Positions 1-6,571 of a DNA stretch of 9,762 nucleotides are shown here, in pieces. This stretch comes from Clostridia bacterium (lineage in GTDB: Bacteria > Bacillota > Clostridia > Christensenellales > UBA1242). Below the pieces are notes generated by a model that was not told the DNA's origin, did no database searches, and saw nothing but the letters and a program-made list of their open reading frames with translations. Made by a program: the position numbers and the translations under genes. Positions within the stretch are counted from its first letter, which is position 1; every line of letters begins with the position of its first letter. The stretch spans positions 1-9,762 of the forward strand of contig JAFQBZ010000067.1 of NCBI GenBank assembly GCA_017399515.1, given 5' to 3'.

Positions 1-287
1 CCTGTTTTTCCATCAATAACAAACAAAATTACATCTGCCATATCAATTGCTAGTTTTGCTTGATGAACAATATTTTTTGTAATTTCATCTTGTTTTTCTA
101 AATCTAAACCACCAGTATCAATAAGTGTGAAAGAATTATCAAGCCATTCTGCACGAGCAAAAATCCTGTCGCGAGTAACGCCAGGCTCATCATTAACTAT
201 TGAAATTCTTTTTCCTACAATTCTATTAAAGAGTGTTGATTTTCCAACATTAGGTCTTCCAACAATCGCAACTAAAGGTTCTCTCAT
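1..287 (-). CDS. der: Ribosome-assembly GTPase Der (EngA), N-terminal part, cut by window edge
   Basis: Der is an essential double-GTPase-domain protein that binds the 50S subunit and helps its late assembly. Only the first 95 codons are visible; the rest lies beyond the left edge. The start MREPLVAIVG is followed by the first GTPase domain: P-loop GRPNVGKST (residues 10-18), switch I region with PGVTRDR (35-41) and G3 motif DTGG (57-60), all close to the family consensus. The ATG at 287-285 is preceded by an AGGAG Shine-Dalgarno at 303-299, with an 11-nt spacer. A sigma-A-like promoter lies just upstream, so der appears to be transcribed independently of spoIIP, whose terminator sits between them. 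The second GTPase domain and the KH-like domain cannot be checked here. Confidence 0.95.
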   Translation of the reverse strand, partial: MREPLVAIVGRPNVGKSTLFNRIVGKRISIVNDEPGVTRDRIFARAEWLDNSFTLIDTGGLDLEKQDEITKNIVHQAKLAIDMADVILFVIDGKT

Positions 288-311
288 ATAAAATCATTCT
301 CCTACATTATA

Positions 312-340
312 ATTATATCTTAATGCAGGCTTTTTTGCAA
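312..340 (-). promoter_or_regulatory. Sigma-A-type promoter of der
   Basis: On the minus strand TTGCAA (340-335), exactly 17 nt, then TATAAT (317-312). The expected start point, near 305, lies only a few bases before the AGGAG ribosome-binding site, giving a leader of about 18 nt. The same TTGCAA-N17 pattern occurs before nrdR. It lies between the spoIIP terminator and der, as expected for an independent transcription unit. Confidence 0.55.
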
Positions 341-353
341 GAATAAATCAAAT

Positions 354-382
354 AAAAAATCACTTCAATTTGTTTGAAGTGA
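354..382 (-). terminator. Rho-independent terminator after spoIIP
   Basis: Perfect 9-bp inverted repeat TCACTTCAA (360-368) / TTGAAGTGA (374-382) with a 5-nt loop. Read on the minus strand, the stem is followed by six T (359-354). It starts 15 nt past the spoIIP stop codon and separates that unit from the der promoter. Confidence 0.85.
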
Positions 383-397
383 CTTTTATGTTTATTT

Positions 398-1573
398 TTA
401 AATCTTTTTCTTTTTGCCAAAAATTCCTGCAAAAGTTTCAGAGAAAAACCTTGCAACTTTATATCTTGCCTTCTTTGAAAAAATCATAACTAAAGCAAAC
501 ACAACAGCAACTGCGCCAAGCACACCTAAAAGAACATAAAGAGTTGTGTTTGAGTTTACCCCTGAAGAACCAGCATCATTAACAACACCAGCAACATTTG
601 TGACATCATTGCCACCATTTGTTATATCAGCAACTGAAAGATCACTTGCCTCTTCAACGCCATACAAAACAACATCAACCACTTTTGCAAGATAAGGAGT
701 TGTTTTTAACACAAGTGACTTTTCAATATTTTCACAACCCATTTCAAAAAGCATTGCTTTGGTTGTAAGTCCTTGATTGTAATTTCCCTTTCCAAAATAA
801 ATATCTTTGATAAGTCCAGGATAAACCTCATCAGCATAAGATTTTATTTTGTATGCAAACTTTTTATTTTCTTCATAGTTCTTGCTAGATAATCCCACAA
901 CCATTCGAACCGAACTCATTTCTTTTCCATCAACCTTGCTCAAATATTCGCTTCTTTTAGTTGAATCTCGATGTAAATCAAATATTGCCTGTGCACCACT
1001 GTCAATAAGTGCCGATGCTGTGACTTGACTTCTTGTGTAAGCGCCAGAATTATGTGGCAAATGCAAATCTTCACGATAAATTGTATCTATTTTCAACTTT
1101 TCTAAATTTGAAACAAATTCTTTTCCAACTGTATGAACGCCACCTTTTCCATAAACCGAATCAACACCATCAGGTGTATAGTAAGATTCATCATTATGAG
1201 TGTGATAAACACCAATTTTTTTATTAGTCGCGGCACTTGCAACATTATTATTTTGAGAATTAGTTTTTAATTTTAACTTTGGCAATTCTTCATCTTTTAT
1301 AAATTTCGCTATTGCAAATTTTTGATTATCATCAACCGATTCAATTTCATATAACTTGTTGTTTCCAGATAAATATTTATCACCTGTTGAAACCTCATCA
1401 CCTTTTAAAAATAATATTTTTTGTTTTGACGAATCTTCGTAAATTGTATAATATTTTTTATTTGATGCCGCCATTTTTGCTTCAGTTACATTAAATTCAA
1501 ACTTTGTAAAACCAACAAAAACAAAAGAAATCGACAACATTATAAATAAAAAAATACTTAATATTTTTTTCAT
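398..1573 (-). CDS. spoIIP: Stage II sporulation protein P (engulfment peptidoglycan hydrolase)
   Basis: SpoIIP is the amidase/endopeptidase of the SpoIID-SpoIIM-SpoIIP complex, which cuts septal peptidoglycan during engulfment. The protein has 391 residues. An N-terminal signal-anchor helix (about 4-22) is followed by an N-terminal domain (about 35-105) and the catalytic domain (about 118-305). The latter carries HTHNDESY (124-131), DLHRD (199-203) and LFEMGCEN (275-282), matching the histidine- and glutamate-bearing signatures of the family. A Gly/Ala/Asn-rich linker (about 318-344) leads to a second hydrophobic helix (345-366) and a Lys/Arg-rich tail ending KKKKI. A C-terminal anchor is not usual in this family. 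I chose the ATG at 1573: the in-frame ATG at 1588 overlaps the GGAGGG Shine-Dalgarno (1586-1581), which sits 7 nt before 1573. It lies 17 nt downstream of the DUF1614-like gene. Confidence 0.92.
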   Translation of the reverse strand: MKKILSIFLFIMLSISFVFVGFTKFEFNVTEAKMAASNKKYYTIYEDSSKQKILFLKGDEVSTGDKYLSGNNKLYEIESVDDNQKFAIAKFIKDEELPKLKLKTNSQNNNVASAATNKKIGVYHTHNDESYYTPDGVDSVYGKGGVHTVGKEFVSNLEKLKIDTIYREDLHLPHNSGAYTRSQVTASALIDSGAQAIFDLHRDSTKRSEYLSKVDGKEMSSVRMVVGLSSKNYEENKKFAYKIKSYADEVYPGLIKDIYFGKGNYNQGLTTKAMLFEMGCENIEKSLVLKTTPYLAKVVDVVLYGVEEASDLSVADITNGGNDVTNVAGVVNDAGSSGVNSNTTLYVLLGVLGAVAVVFALVMIFSKKARYKVARFFSETFAGIFGKKKKI

Positions 1574-1590
1574 AATACAACCCTCCATTT

Positions 1591-2373
1591 TTAAATTTTT
1601 GCTGATTTTTTATCATTTGAAGCATATTTTTTATTATTTTTATTAAATTCTGCGTTTTTTACCAACTCAACATTCTTAATTCTATTCTCTTGATCATTTT
1701 CTAATTCATTCATTTTTTTATTTTTTACAGAATCATATGTGTGAGTTTTGAAATTAAATTTTTTTTCTTCTTTTCTAATTGTCGCAGATTCAAAACATCT
1801 TCCTAAAAACTCACTAAGTGCAACTGAAATGATTATTGCCACAACATAAGTCCCAAATGCACCACCAACACCAAGTCCTAAAATTGAAGATGTATCTTTC
1901 GCAAAATTAATAATCCATTGAATTAATTGAGCAAGAGTTATTCCAAATAAACATGAAATAAATGCATTTCTTCTACTTCTTCCAAGCACATATGCAACAA
2001 CACCTGCAATAACACCATAAACATAAGTGTTATCAATAAGTACACTCTCAGGGTCTGCAGGAAGCAACCATTCAAGCAAATATATTATTCCAGCAATTAA
2101 AATAGTTCCAATAATTGTTCGAATCAAATCTCTTGACCATCCGCAAGAAATTAGTAAATAAATTGAAAGACCAAGCGGAATTAAAAAACCACCTATCGAA
2201 AAACAAAAATATTCACCAATCCAAATCGGAGGAATTATTAATCCAATACAAATCAATATTAAAATTATTAATGCCTCTTTATCATTTAGTCTTAAACTAT
2301 CCAAAATTCTTTGCCCTGCACCAAACATAATAAGCAAAATCACAACCGAAACAATTGTTAAACTTACAGACAT
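1591..2373 (-). CDS. DUF1614-like multi-pass membrane protein, probable sporulation partner of spoIIP
   Basis: A 260-residue protein with about 7-8 hydrophobic segments in residues 1-200, then a charged Lys/Asn/Glu-rich tail (about 203-260), presumably cytosolic. I recognise a resemblance to DUF1614 membrane proteins in the order of features: RLNDKEAL before the second helix, the SIGGFLIPLGLSIYLL-type segment (about 59-74) and a glycine-rich GVGGAFGT stretch (about 168-175). The biochemical function of the family is unknown to me. The gene sits directly upstream of spoIIP on the same strand and ends 17 nt before its start, so the two are almost certainly co-transcribed; a role in sporulation is inferred from this alone. 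The start has a perfect AAAGGAGG 6 nt upstream, but that site is the 3' arm of a strong hairpin (see 2374-2409). Family assignment is moderate; coding status is firm. Confidence 0.8.
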   Translation of the reverse strand: MSVSLTIVSVVILLIMFGAGQRILDSLRLNDKEALIILILICIGLIIPPIWIGEYFCFSIGGFLIPLGLSIYLLISCGWSRDLIRTIIGTILIAGIIYLLEWLLPADPESVLIDNTYVYGVIAGVVAYVLGRSRRNAFISCLFGITLAQLIQWIINFAKDTSSILGLGVGGAFGTYVVAIIISVALSEFLGRCFESATIRKEEKKFNFKTHTYDSVKNKKMNELENDQENRIKNVELVKNAEFNKNNKKYASNDKKSAKI

Positions 2374-2409
2374 AAAAAACCTCCTTTACTTTTATTATGT
2401 AAAGGAGGT
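2374..2409 (-). promoter_or_regulatory. Hairpin that doubles as rluA terminator and Shine-Dalgarno lock of the next gene
   Basis: Perfect 11-bp inverted repeat ACCTCCTTTAC (2379-2389 on +) / GTAAAGGAGGT (2399-2409), with a 9-nt loop. On the minus strand the 3' arm GTAAAGGAGG is the ribosome-binding site of the DUF1614-like gene. It is followed by TTTTTT and immediately by the ATG (2373). The shape is that of an intrinsic terminator for feoA-feoB-rluA, whose last stop is at 2420-2422. In any RNA that reads through, the same stem would also hide the Shine-Dalgarno. Confidence 0.75.
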
Positions 2410-2419
2410 GTGTTTTTTA

Positions 2420-3286
2420 TTACAAATTTTGACAAAAATCTATCTTCTTTTTATCAAGAATAATTTCTTTTCCGTCAAGATACGATAAATAATCATTCTT
2501 ATCAAAATGAAAAACAATTCGATAAGCACATAAATTTTGATATTTATTTTTATATTTTTTATTAATAGCCGAATCACCATATTTTTCATCACCAATAATA
2601 AAGTGACCAATATGTGCAAGATGTGCTCTTATTTGATGTGTCTTTCCTGTTAAAAGTTCAATCTCAACAAGTGTTAAATCTTCTTTTTTATCGACAACTT
2701 TATACGCTGTTTTAATTTGCTCAAAACCCACTTTCGGTTCATCACTAATTTCAACAATAGACTTATCAGGATACTTTTTTAAATATGCAGTTAAAACTTC
2801 ACTTTCTTTTTCAAAAACACCAAAAGTTAACGCAAGATAAAATTTATCAATTGTTCTATTTTTAAATGCATTATCTAAAGATTCTTTTGCTGCTTTATTT
2901 TTAGCAAAAATAACCAACCCTTCGGTGTTTCTATCAAGTCTGTGAACCGCAAAAAGTTTTAAGCCAGTTTGTTTTTCTAAAACAGAAATTAAATCAAGTT
3001 CACCTGTTTCAGAAATTGTTTCAATTTTTCTTCGCTTAAAAACAATAATTATATTTTCATCTTCAAAAACTGTTTCTATTTTTAAAATTTTATCATCTGC
3101 AACATAAACTGAAATAATATCATCAACAAAAACTTCAACATCTTTTGAAGTTCTTTTTCCATTAACTTTAACATCTTTTTGTTTTAACAATTTTTGAACA
3201 TAATTAAAATTAAAATTTGGAAAGTTTGATAATATAACACTAGAAAGTTTTTGATTCTTTATCACTTTAAATTCTTCGACATTCAT
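2420..3286 (-). CDS. RluA-family 23S/tRNA pseudouridine synthase
   Basis: A pseudouridine synthase that isomerises uridine to pseudouridine in rRNA or tRNA; the exact target cannot be read from sequence. The protein has 288 residues. An S4-like RNA-binding domain (about 12-62, with the VQKLLKQKDVKVNGK stretch) is followed by the catalytic domain. Its motif HRLDRNTEG (115-123) holds the catalytic aspartate D118; the family norm is HRLDRDTSG, so the positions after D118 vary. The second hallmark, LLTGKTHQIRAHLAHIGH (211-228) plus GDEKYG, is intact. The usual NKP-type motif before the catalytic core is replaced by FKRRK (83-87), so this is a divergent member. The ATG at 3286 lies inside the end of feoB (20-nt overlap), with a weak GGGGAAA upstream, pointing to translational coupling in a feoA-feoB-rluA operon. 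Confidence 0.88.
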   Translation of the reverse strand: MNVEEFKVIKNQKLSSVILSNFPNFNFNYVQKLLKQKDVKVNGKRTSKDVEVFVDDIISVYVADDKILKIETVFEDENIIIVFKRRKIETISETGELDLISVLEKQTGLKLFAVHRLDRNTEGLVIFAKNKAAKESLDNAFKNRTIDKFYLALTFGVFEKESEVLTAYLKKYPDKSIVEISDEPKVGFEQIKTAYKVVDKKEDLTLVEIELLTGKTHQIRAHLAHIGHFIIGDEKYGDSAINKKYKNKYQNLCAYRIVFHFDKNDYLSYLDGKEIILDKKKIDFCQNL

Positions 3287-5180
3287 TACAATTTCCCCAA
3301 CAGGTTTTATTCTTTTTTAATCTTAACATAAGAATTATAAAAATATCAAGAAATAAAAACAATAAAAGAATAAAAATAAAATCAAAACTTAACAGCATTC
3401 TATACACCAAAAAAGAAACAACATAAGCAATTAAAAATTGCGAAATAAAAACATAAAACGCTGTCTTTTTTCCAAGTTCATTTTTAACAGTGAAAATAGC
3501 AGAAATACATGGCGAATATAAAAGAATGAATATTAAAAATACAATTGCTGAAGTTTTTGAAAAACAACAAAGCGATGAAGAGTCAAGAAGCGAAGATGAA
3601 AGCAAAGATAAATCTCCTGAAACACCATTCATCATAGCAAGCCCAACAACAACCATTTCTTTTGCAATCACACCAAGAAACAATGAAACAATAATGCCAA
3701 CACTTTCAAAGCCGAGTGGTTTGAAAATAAATTTTATTTTTTCACAAACAAAATATAAAATTGACCTTTCAAAATTTCCACCATTTAAAAATTTAAAATT
3801 TGTTGAAATATTTTGAAACAACCAAACAATAACACTAAAAAACAAAATTAAAGTTCCAACTTTAATTAAAAATTCTTTTACAACCACAAAACTATCTTTA
3901 ACAACTTTCTTGAAATTAACCTTTCTATATTTTGGCATTTCAAGAATGAAATTTTCATTTTGACTTGGCACAAGTTTTTTATAAATTATCAAAAATATGA
4001 CAGATATTAAAATTGAAAAAATATATAATCCAAACACAAATAAATATTTATACTTATCAAAGAACAAAGAACTGATAACTAAAAAAATTGGAAGTTTTGC
4101 TGAGCATGAAATGAATGGCAAAAGCAAAACTGTTCGTTTTCGCAAACTCACATTTTCAAGATTTCTTGTGGTGAGAATTGCTGATGTTGTGCAACCATAT
4201 CCCATCATTAAACTGAATAAAGATTTTCCAGATAACCCCACTTTTTTTAAAATGCCATCAAACATAAAAGCAACTCTCGACATAAAGCCAATATCTTCTA
4301 ATACTGATATAAAAAACATCAAAAGCACAATTTGTGGAATAAATGAAACAACACTTTGAATAGCAACAAAAACACCATCAATAATCAACATTTTTATTAT
4401 ATATGATATATTTGTGCATAAAATTATTTTTCGCAAATTATCTATTATTTTATTGAAAATATTATTTATTATTGAAGAAATAAGCGTTCCAATAGGACCA
4501 AATGTTATATAGAAAATTAAAAATATTGAAGATAAAAATAATAATATAAAAATAAATTTATTAAGAACAATTTTATCAATCTTATCATTTTTTAAATAGG
4601 CATCGTTTTCTTTATTTTTAGAAATTTTCGCAAATATTTCATTATTATTAATATTATTTACTTGTTTTTTATTTGTTTTTGATATTTTTTGCGTTTTTTG
4701 ATTATGTATATTTTGAAATTCTTTAATAAGGTTTAAACAATCTTTTATTTTTCTTGAATCAATTTTAACAACTTTTATATTTAACTCATTTGCTAATAAA
4801 CCATAATCAATGCCATCAATTTCCCTGTGCATATTAACTGCCAAAATAACATCAAAGCCATTTTTTAAAAGTTCTAATGTTAAAATTAAATTTCTTTTTA
4901 AATTATTTGCATCGCAAACATTAACAATTAAACAATCTTTGTTTTTATTCAAATAATCAAGTGTTATTTTTTCTTCGTTTGAATATGCTAAAAATGAATA
5001 AATACCTGGTGTGTCAACAACTTCAAATATTTCATTAAAAAGTTCAACTTTCTTAGACTTTACACCAACTGTCACACCATGCCAATTGCTCACCTTTTCA
5101 TTTGAACCTGTTAAGGTGTTAAATAAAGTGCTTTTTCCAGTGTTTGGATTTCCAACTAAAATAATTTTTTTATTATTCAC
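3267..5180 (-). CDS. feoB: Ferrous iron transport protein B (FeoB)
   Basis: Inner-membrane Fe(II) transporter with an N-terminal G domain. Numbered from the GTG at 5180 (637 residues): G1 GNPNTGKST (10-18), G2 Thr37 in GVTV, G3 DTPG (56-59). G4 is NMHR (116-119), where the family has NxxD, so the guanine-specifying Asp is missing. The linker to the membrane part (about 155-205) is short and Lys/Asn-rich. The transporter core shows the expected marks: SFIPQ and SVLEDIGFMSRVAF (279 on), gate motif GYGCTTSAI (327-335) with Cys330, PFISCSAKLP (355-364) and a second gate with IAKE (505-508). The C terminus has a CxxxCxxC motif (Cys627, 631, 634). The start is ambiguous: GTG 5180 lies 10 nt and TTG 5186 only 4 nt after GAAGGA (5196-5191); I prefer GTG. 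It overlaps feoA by 8 nt and rluA by 20 nt. Confidence 0.92.
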   Translation of the reverse strand: MNNKKIILVGNPNTGKSTLFNTLTGSNEKVSNWHGVTVGVKSKKVELFNEIFEVVDTPGIYSFLAYSNEEKITLDYLNKNKDCLIVNVCDANNLKRNLILTLELLKNGFDVILAVNMHREIDGIDYGLLANELNIKVVKIDSRKIKDCLNLIKEFQNIHNQKTQKISKTNKKQVNNINNNEIFAKISKNKENDAYLKNDKIDKIVLNKFIFILLFLSSIFLIFYITFGPIGTLISSIINNIFNKIIDNLRKIILCTNISYIIKMLIIDGVFVAIQSVVSFIPQIVLLMFFISVLEDIGFMSRVAFMFDGILKKVGLSGKSLFSLMMGYGCTTSAILTTRNLENVSLRKRTVLLLPFISCSAKLPIFLVISSLFFDKYKYLFVFGLYIFSILISVIFLIIYKKLVPSQNENFILEMPKYRKVNFKKVVKDSFVVVKEFLIKVGTLILFFSVIVWLFQNISTNFKFLNGGNFERSILYFVCEKIKFIFKPLGFESVGIIVSLFLGVIAKEMVVVGLAMMNGVSGDLSLLSSSLLDSSSLCCFSKTSAIVFLIFILLYSPCISAIFTVKNELGKKTAFYVFISQFLIAYVVSFLVYRMLLSFDFIFILLLFLFLDIFIILMLRLKKNKTCWGNCNECRRI

Positions 5181-5406
5181 AAACAATTATTCCTTCACAA
5201 ATTTTTCTATCAACCGCATAATTAACATTCATCACTTTAACCAAAAAACCTTCTTTATTATAGTTATATTTTAATAATTTTATTTTTTCACCAATTATAA
5301 AACCAAGATTTTTCAGTTGCGTTTTAACTTTTTCATCTTTAATATTTATCTGTTTAATTTTTGCAACTTCATTTATTTTTAAATCAACCAAACACTTTTC
5401 ATTCAT
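5173..5406 (-). CDS. feoA: Ferrous iron transport protein A (FeoA, SH3-like)
   Basis: A 77-residue cytosolic protein of the FeoA family, a small SH3-fold partner needed for FeoB-dependent Fe(II) uptake. The family pattern is visible: an opening LxDLKINEVAKI strand, then LKNLGFIIGEKIKLL (31-45), corresponding to the L..LG...G..I.. core, and the closing VDRKICEGIIV segment (65-75). Length is normal. It is the first gene of feoA-feoB-rluA. No Shine-Dalgarno precedes the ATG at 5406; the preceding bases are purely A/T, with TAAAAT (5417-5412) 5 nt before the ATG. An 18-bp palindrome lies 11 bp upstream. The nrdR terminator is only about 25 nt upstream, so any independent promoter must overlap it. 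Confidence 0.88.
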   Translation of the reverse strand: MNEKCLVDLKINEVAKIKQINIKDEKVKTQLKNLGFIIGEKIKLLKYNYNKEGFLVKVMNVNYAVDRKICEGIIVCE

Positions 5407-5417
5407 ATTAAATTTTA

Positions 5418-5435
5418 TTTTTTATGCATAAAAAA
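5418..5435. promoter_or_regulatory. 18-bp perfect palindrome before feoA (candidate operator)
   Basis: TTTTTTATGCATAAAAAA is self-complementary over 18 bp and ends 11 bp before the feoA ATG. Its A-run is also the T-tract of the nrdR terminator on the minus strand. Its position fits an operator for a dimeric metal-responsive repressor, but it does not match the Fur box I know (GATAATGATTATCATTATC type), and AT-rich DNA makes such palindromes easier by chance. Confidence 0.35.
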
Positions 5436-5458
5436 AATAACTCTAAATGAGTTATTTT
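5431..5458 (-). terminator. Rho-independent terminator of nrdR
   Basis: 10-bp inverted repeat AAAATAACTC (5434-5443) / GAGTTATTTT (5449-5458), loop TAAAT. Read on the minus strand, the stem runs into a T-tract (5437-5431). It overlaps the nrdR stop codon (5459-5457). Confidence 0.75.
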
Positions 5459-5990
5459 ATTTTTTCTTTTTGCCTTCTTTTTTAAGTTCAACATTCTTAA
5501 CTTCTTCAAGACTTGTCTTATTTGAACCCTGACCTTTAAGCATAGTTTCAAATTCATTAACAAAATCAAAAAATGTTGTTATGTCTTTAAACTTTTTATA
5601 AATTGAAGCAAATCTAATGTATGAAACTTCATCTAATTCTTTCAAACCTTCCATAACATACTCACCGATGGTTTTAGACGAAATTTCTTCTTCCATGCTA
5701 TTATAAACCTTTTTCTCAATATCAGAAACAAGTTTATCAATATCGCTTGTTGAAACCGGTCTTTTTTCACAAGATTTTAAAATTCCAATTTTTATTTTAT
5801 TGGTTGAAAATCTCTCACGATTTCCATTGCTTTTAACAACCATAATTGGAGTCACTTCAATGGTTTCATATGTGTTAAATCTTCTTGAGCAACCAAGACA
5901 TTCTCTTCTTCTTCTAATTGAATTTGACTCATCACACGCTCTTGAATCGATAACCTTACTTTCTTCTGAACCACAATATATACATTTCAT
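5457..5990 (-). CDS. nrdR: Transcriptional repressor NrdR
   Basis: NrdR is the nucleotide-sensing repressor of ribonucleotide reductase genes. A zinc ribbon at the N terminus has Cys3, Cys6, Cys31 and Cys34 (MKCIYC and ECLGC), with the conserved RRRREC between. An ATP-cone domain follows (about 48-140): VVKSNGNRERFSTNKI at its start and IRFASIYKKF (125-134) near its end. At 177 residues it is longer than the usual roughly 150; the extra C-terminal stretch (about 153-177) is charged and ends in EGKKKK. The ATG at 5990 has GAGGA (6002-5998) 7 nt upstream and its own promoter in the 50-nt gap after the ylmC-like gene. ylmC-nrdR adjacency is, as far as I know, common in Clostridia. I see no NrdR box in this window. 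Confidence 0.95.
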   Translation of the reverse strand: MKCIYCGSEESKVIDSRACDESNSIRRRRECLGCSRRFNTYETIEVTPIMVVKSNGNRERFSTNKIKIGILKSCEKRPVSTSDIDKLVSDIEKKVYNSMEEEISSKTIGEYVMEGLKELDEVSYIRFASIYKKFKDITTFFDFVNEFETMLKGQGSNKTSLEEVKNVELKKEGKKKK

Positions 5991-6010
5991 AAACTTTTCC
6001 TCTTGCTTTC

Positions 6011-6039
6011 ATAATACATTGTTTTTTCAGGTTTTGCAA
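6011..6039 (-). promoter_or_regulatory. Sigma-A-type promoter of nrdR
   Basis: Minus strand TTGCAA (6039-6034), exactly 17 nt, TATTAT (6016-6011). It fills the gap between the ylmC-like stop (6041) and nrdR. The start point is predicted near 6004, directly before the GAGGA ribosome-binding site. The architecture is the same as that of the der promoter. Confidence 0.55.
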
Positions 6040-6040
6040 G

Positions 6041-6523
6041 TTATTTATATTTTATATTATTTATTGGTTTAAATCGCACAAAACTATTATTTTGACCTTC
6101 TTGCAAGTTTTTACTTCCTTGTCTTAACATTTTGTCACTATTTCCATAATTATTTGAATTATAACGAACAACTGTCTGCTGTCTATTTAATTCTCTTTGA
6201 TTGCTATAATTTGAATCGTAATAATTTTTAAGATTATATCTTGTTTTAAAACTATTTTCTATTCTTTGAGCGCCTACAGTTTCATCACCATCTAACACTC
6301 TAAGTTTAACCAAAATAACATCTCCACCAATTTTTCTAATCTTTTCTAATGGAATGAAAATATCTTCGGTTTTTCGAAAAATTTTTCGCTGTCCTGGAAC
6401 CACAACTCCCTTAACTTGACCATTTTCTATATCAAACAAAAAATCTATTATATGACCCAATTTTTTGCCATCAGCAACATTAATTATTTCTTTTTCTTTT
6501 AAATCAGTAAAAGCAATATCCAT
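6041..6523 (-). CDS. YlmC/YmxH-family PRC-barrel protein with long low-complexity tail
   Basis: The first about 80 residues form a PRC-barrel domain of the YlmC/YmxH sporulation-associated family: TDLKEKEIINVADGKKLGHI (6-25), DIENGQVKGVVVPG (31-44) and IFIPLEKIRKIGGDVILVKL (55-74) follow the family pattern. Its biochemical role is not established to my knowledge. Family members are usually about 80-100 residues; this one has 160. Residues 88-160 are an Asn/Arg/Gln/Tyr/Ser-rich, probably disordered tail. The position next to sigG/sigE and before nrdR is the conserved one. The ATG at 6523 lacks a clear Shine-Dalgarno; TATAAT lies 5 nt before it. M1 aligns with the start of the family, so a later start is unlikely. 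Confidence 0.85.
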   Translation of the reverse strand: MDIAFTDLKEKEIINVADGKKLGHIIDFLFDIENGQVKGVVVPGQRKIFRKTEDIFIPLEKIRKIGGDVILVKLRVLDGDETVGAQRIENSFKTRYNLKNYYDSNYSNQRELNRQQTVVRYNSNNYGNSDKMLRQGSKNLQEGQNNSFVRFKPINNIKYK

Positions 6524-6528
6524 ACTTA

Positions 6529-6556
6529 ATTATATTCCAAAATTTAAACTTGTAAC
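6529..6556 (-). promoter_or_regulatory. Promoter of the ylmC-like gene, -10 box almost touching the start codon
   Basis: Minus strand GTTACA (6556-6551), 16 nt, TATAAT (6534-6529), then five bases and the ATG. Transcription would begin at or within 1 nt of the start codon. The -35 is a poor match (4/6), so the -10 is the main evidence. Confidence 0.4.
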
Positions 6557-6571
6557 ACACTGAATAAAAAA

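Noticed and set aside
1573..1588. spoIIP start at ATG 1588 (five residues longer)
   Set aside because: That ATG overlaps the GGAGGG ribosome-binding site, which is ideally spaced for the ATG at 1573, where a typical signal-anchor sequence begins.
3490..4359. Plus-strand open frames opposite feoB, and similar ones opposite other genes
   Set aside because: They lie wholly antisense to a well-supported conserved gene, show no family features and have biased composition mirroring the opposite strand.
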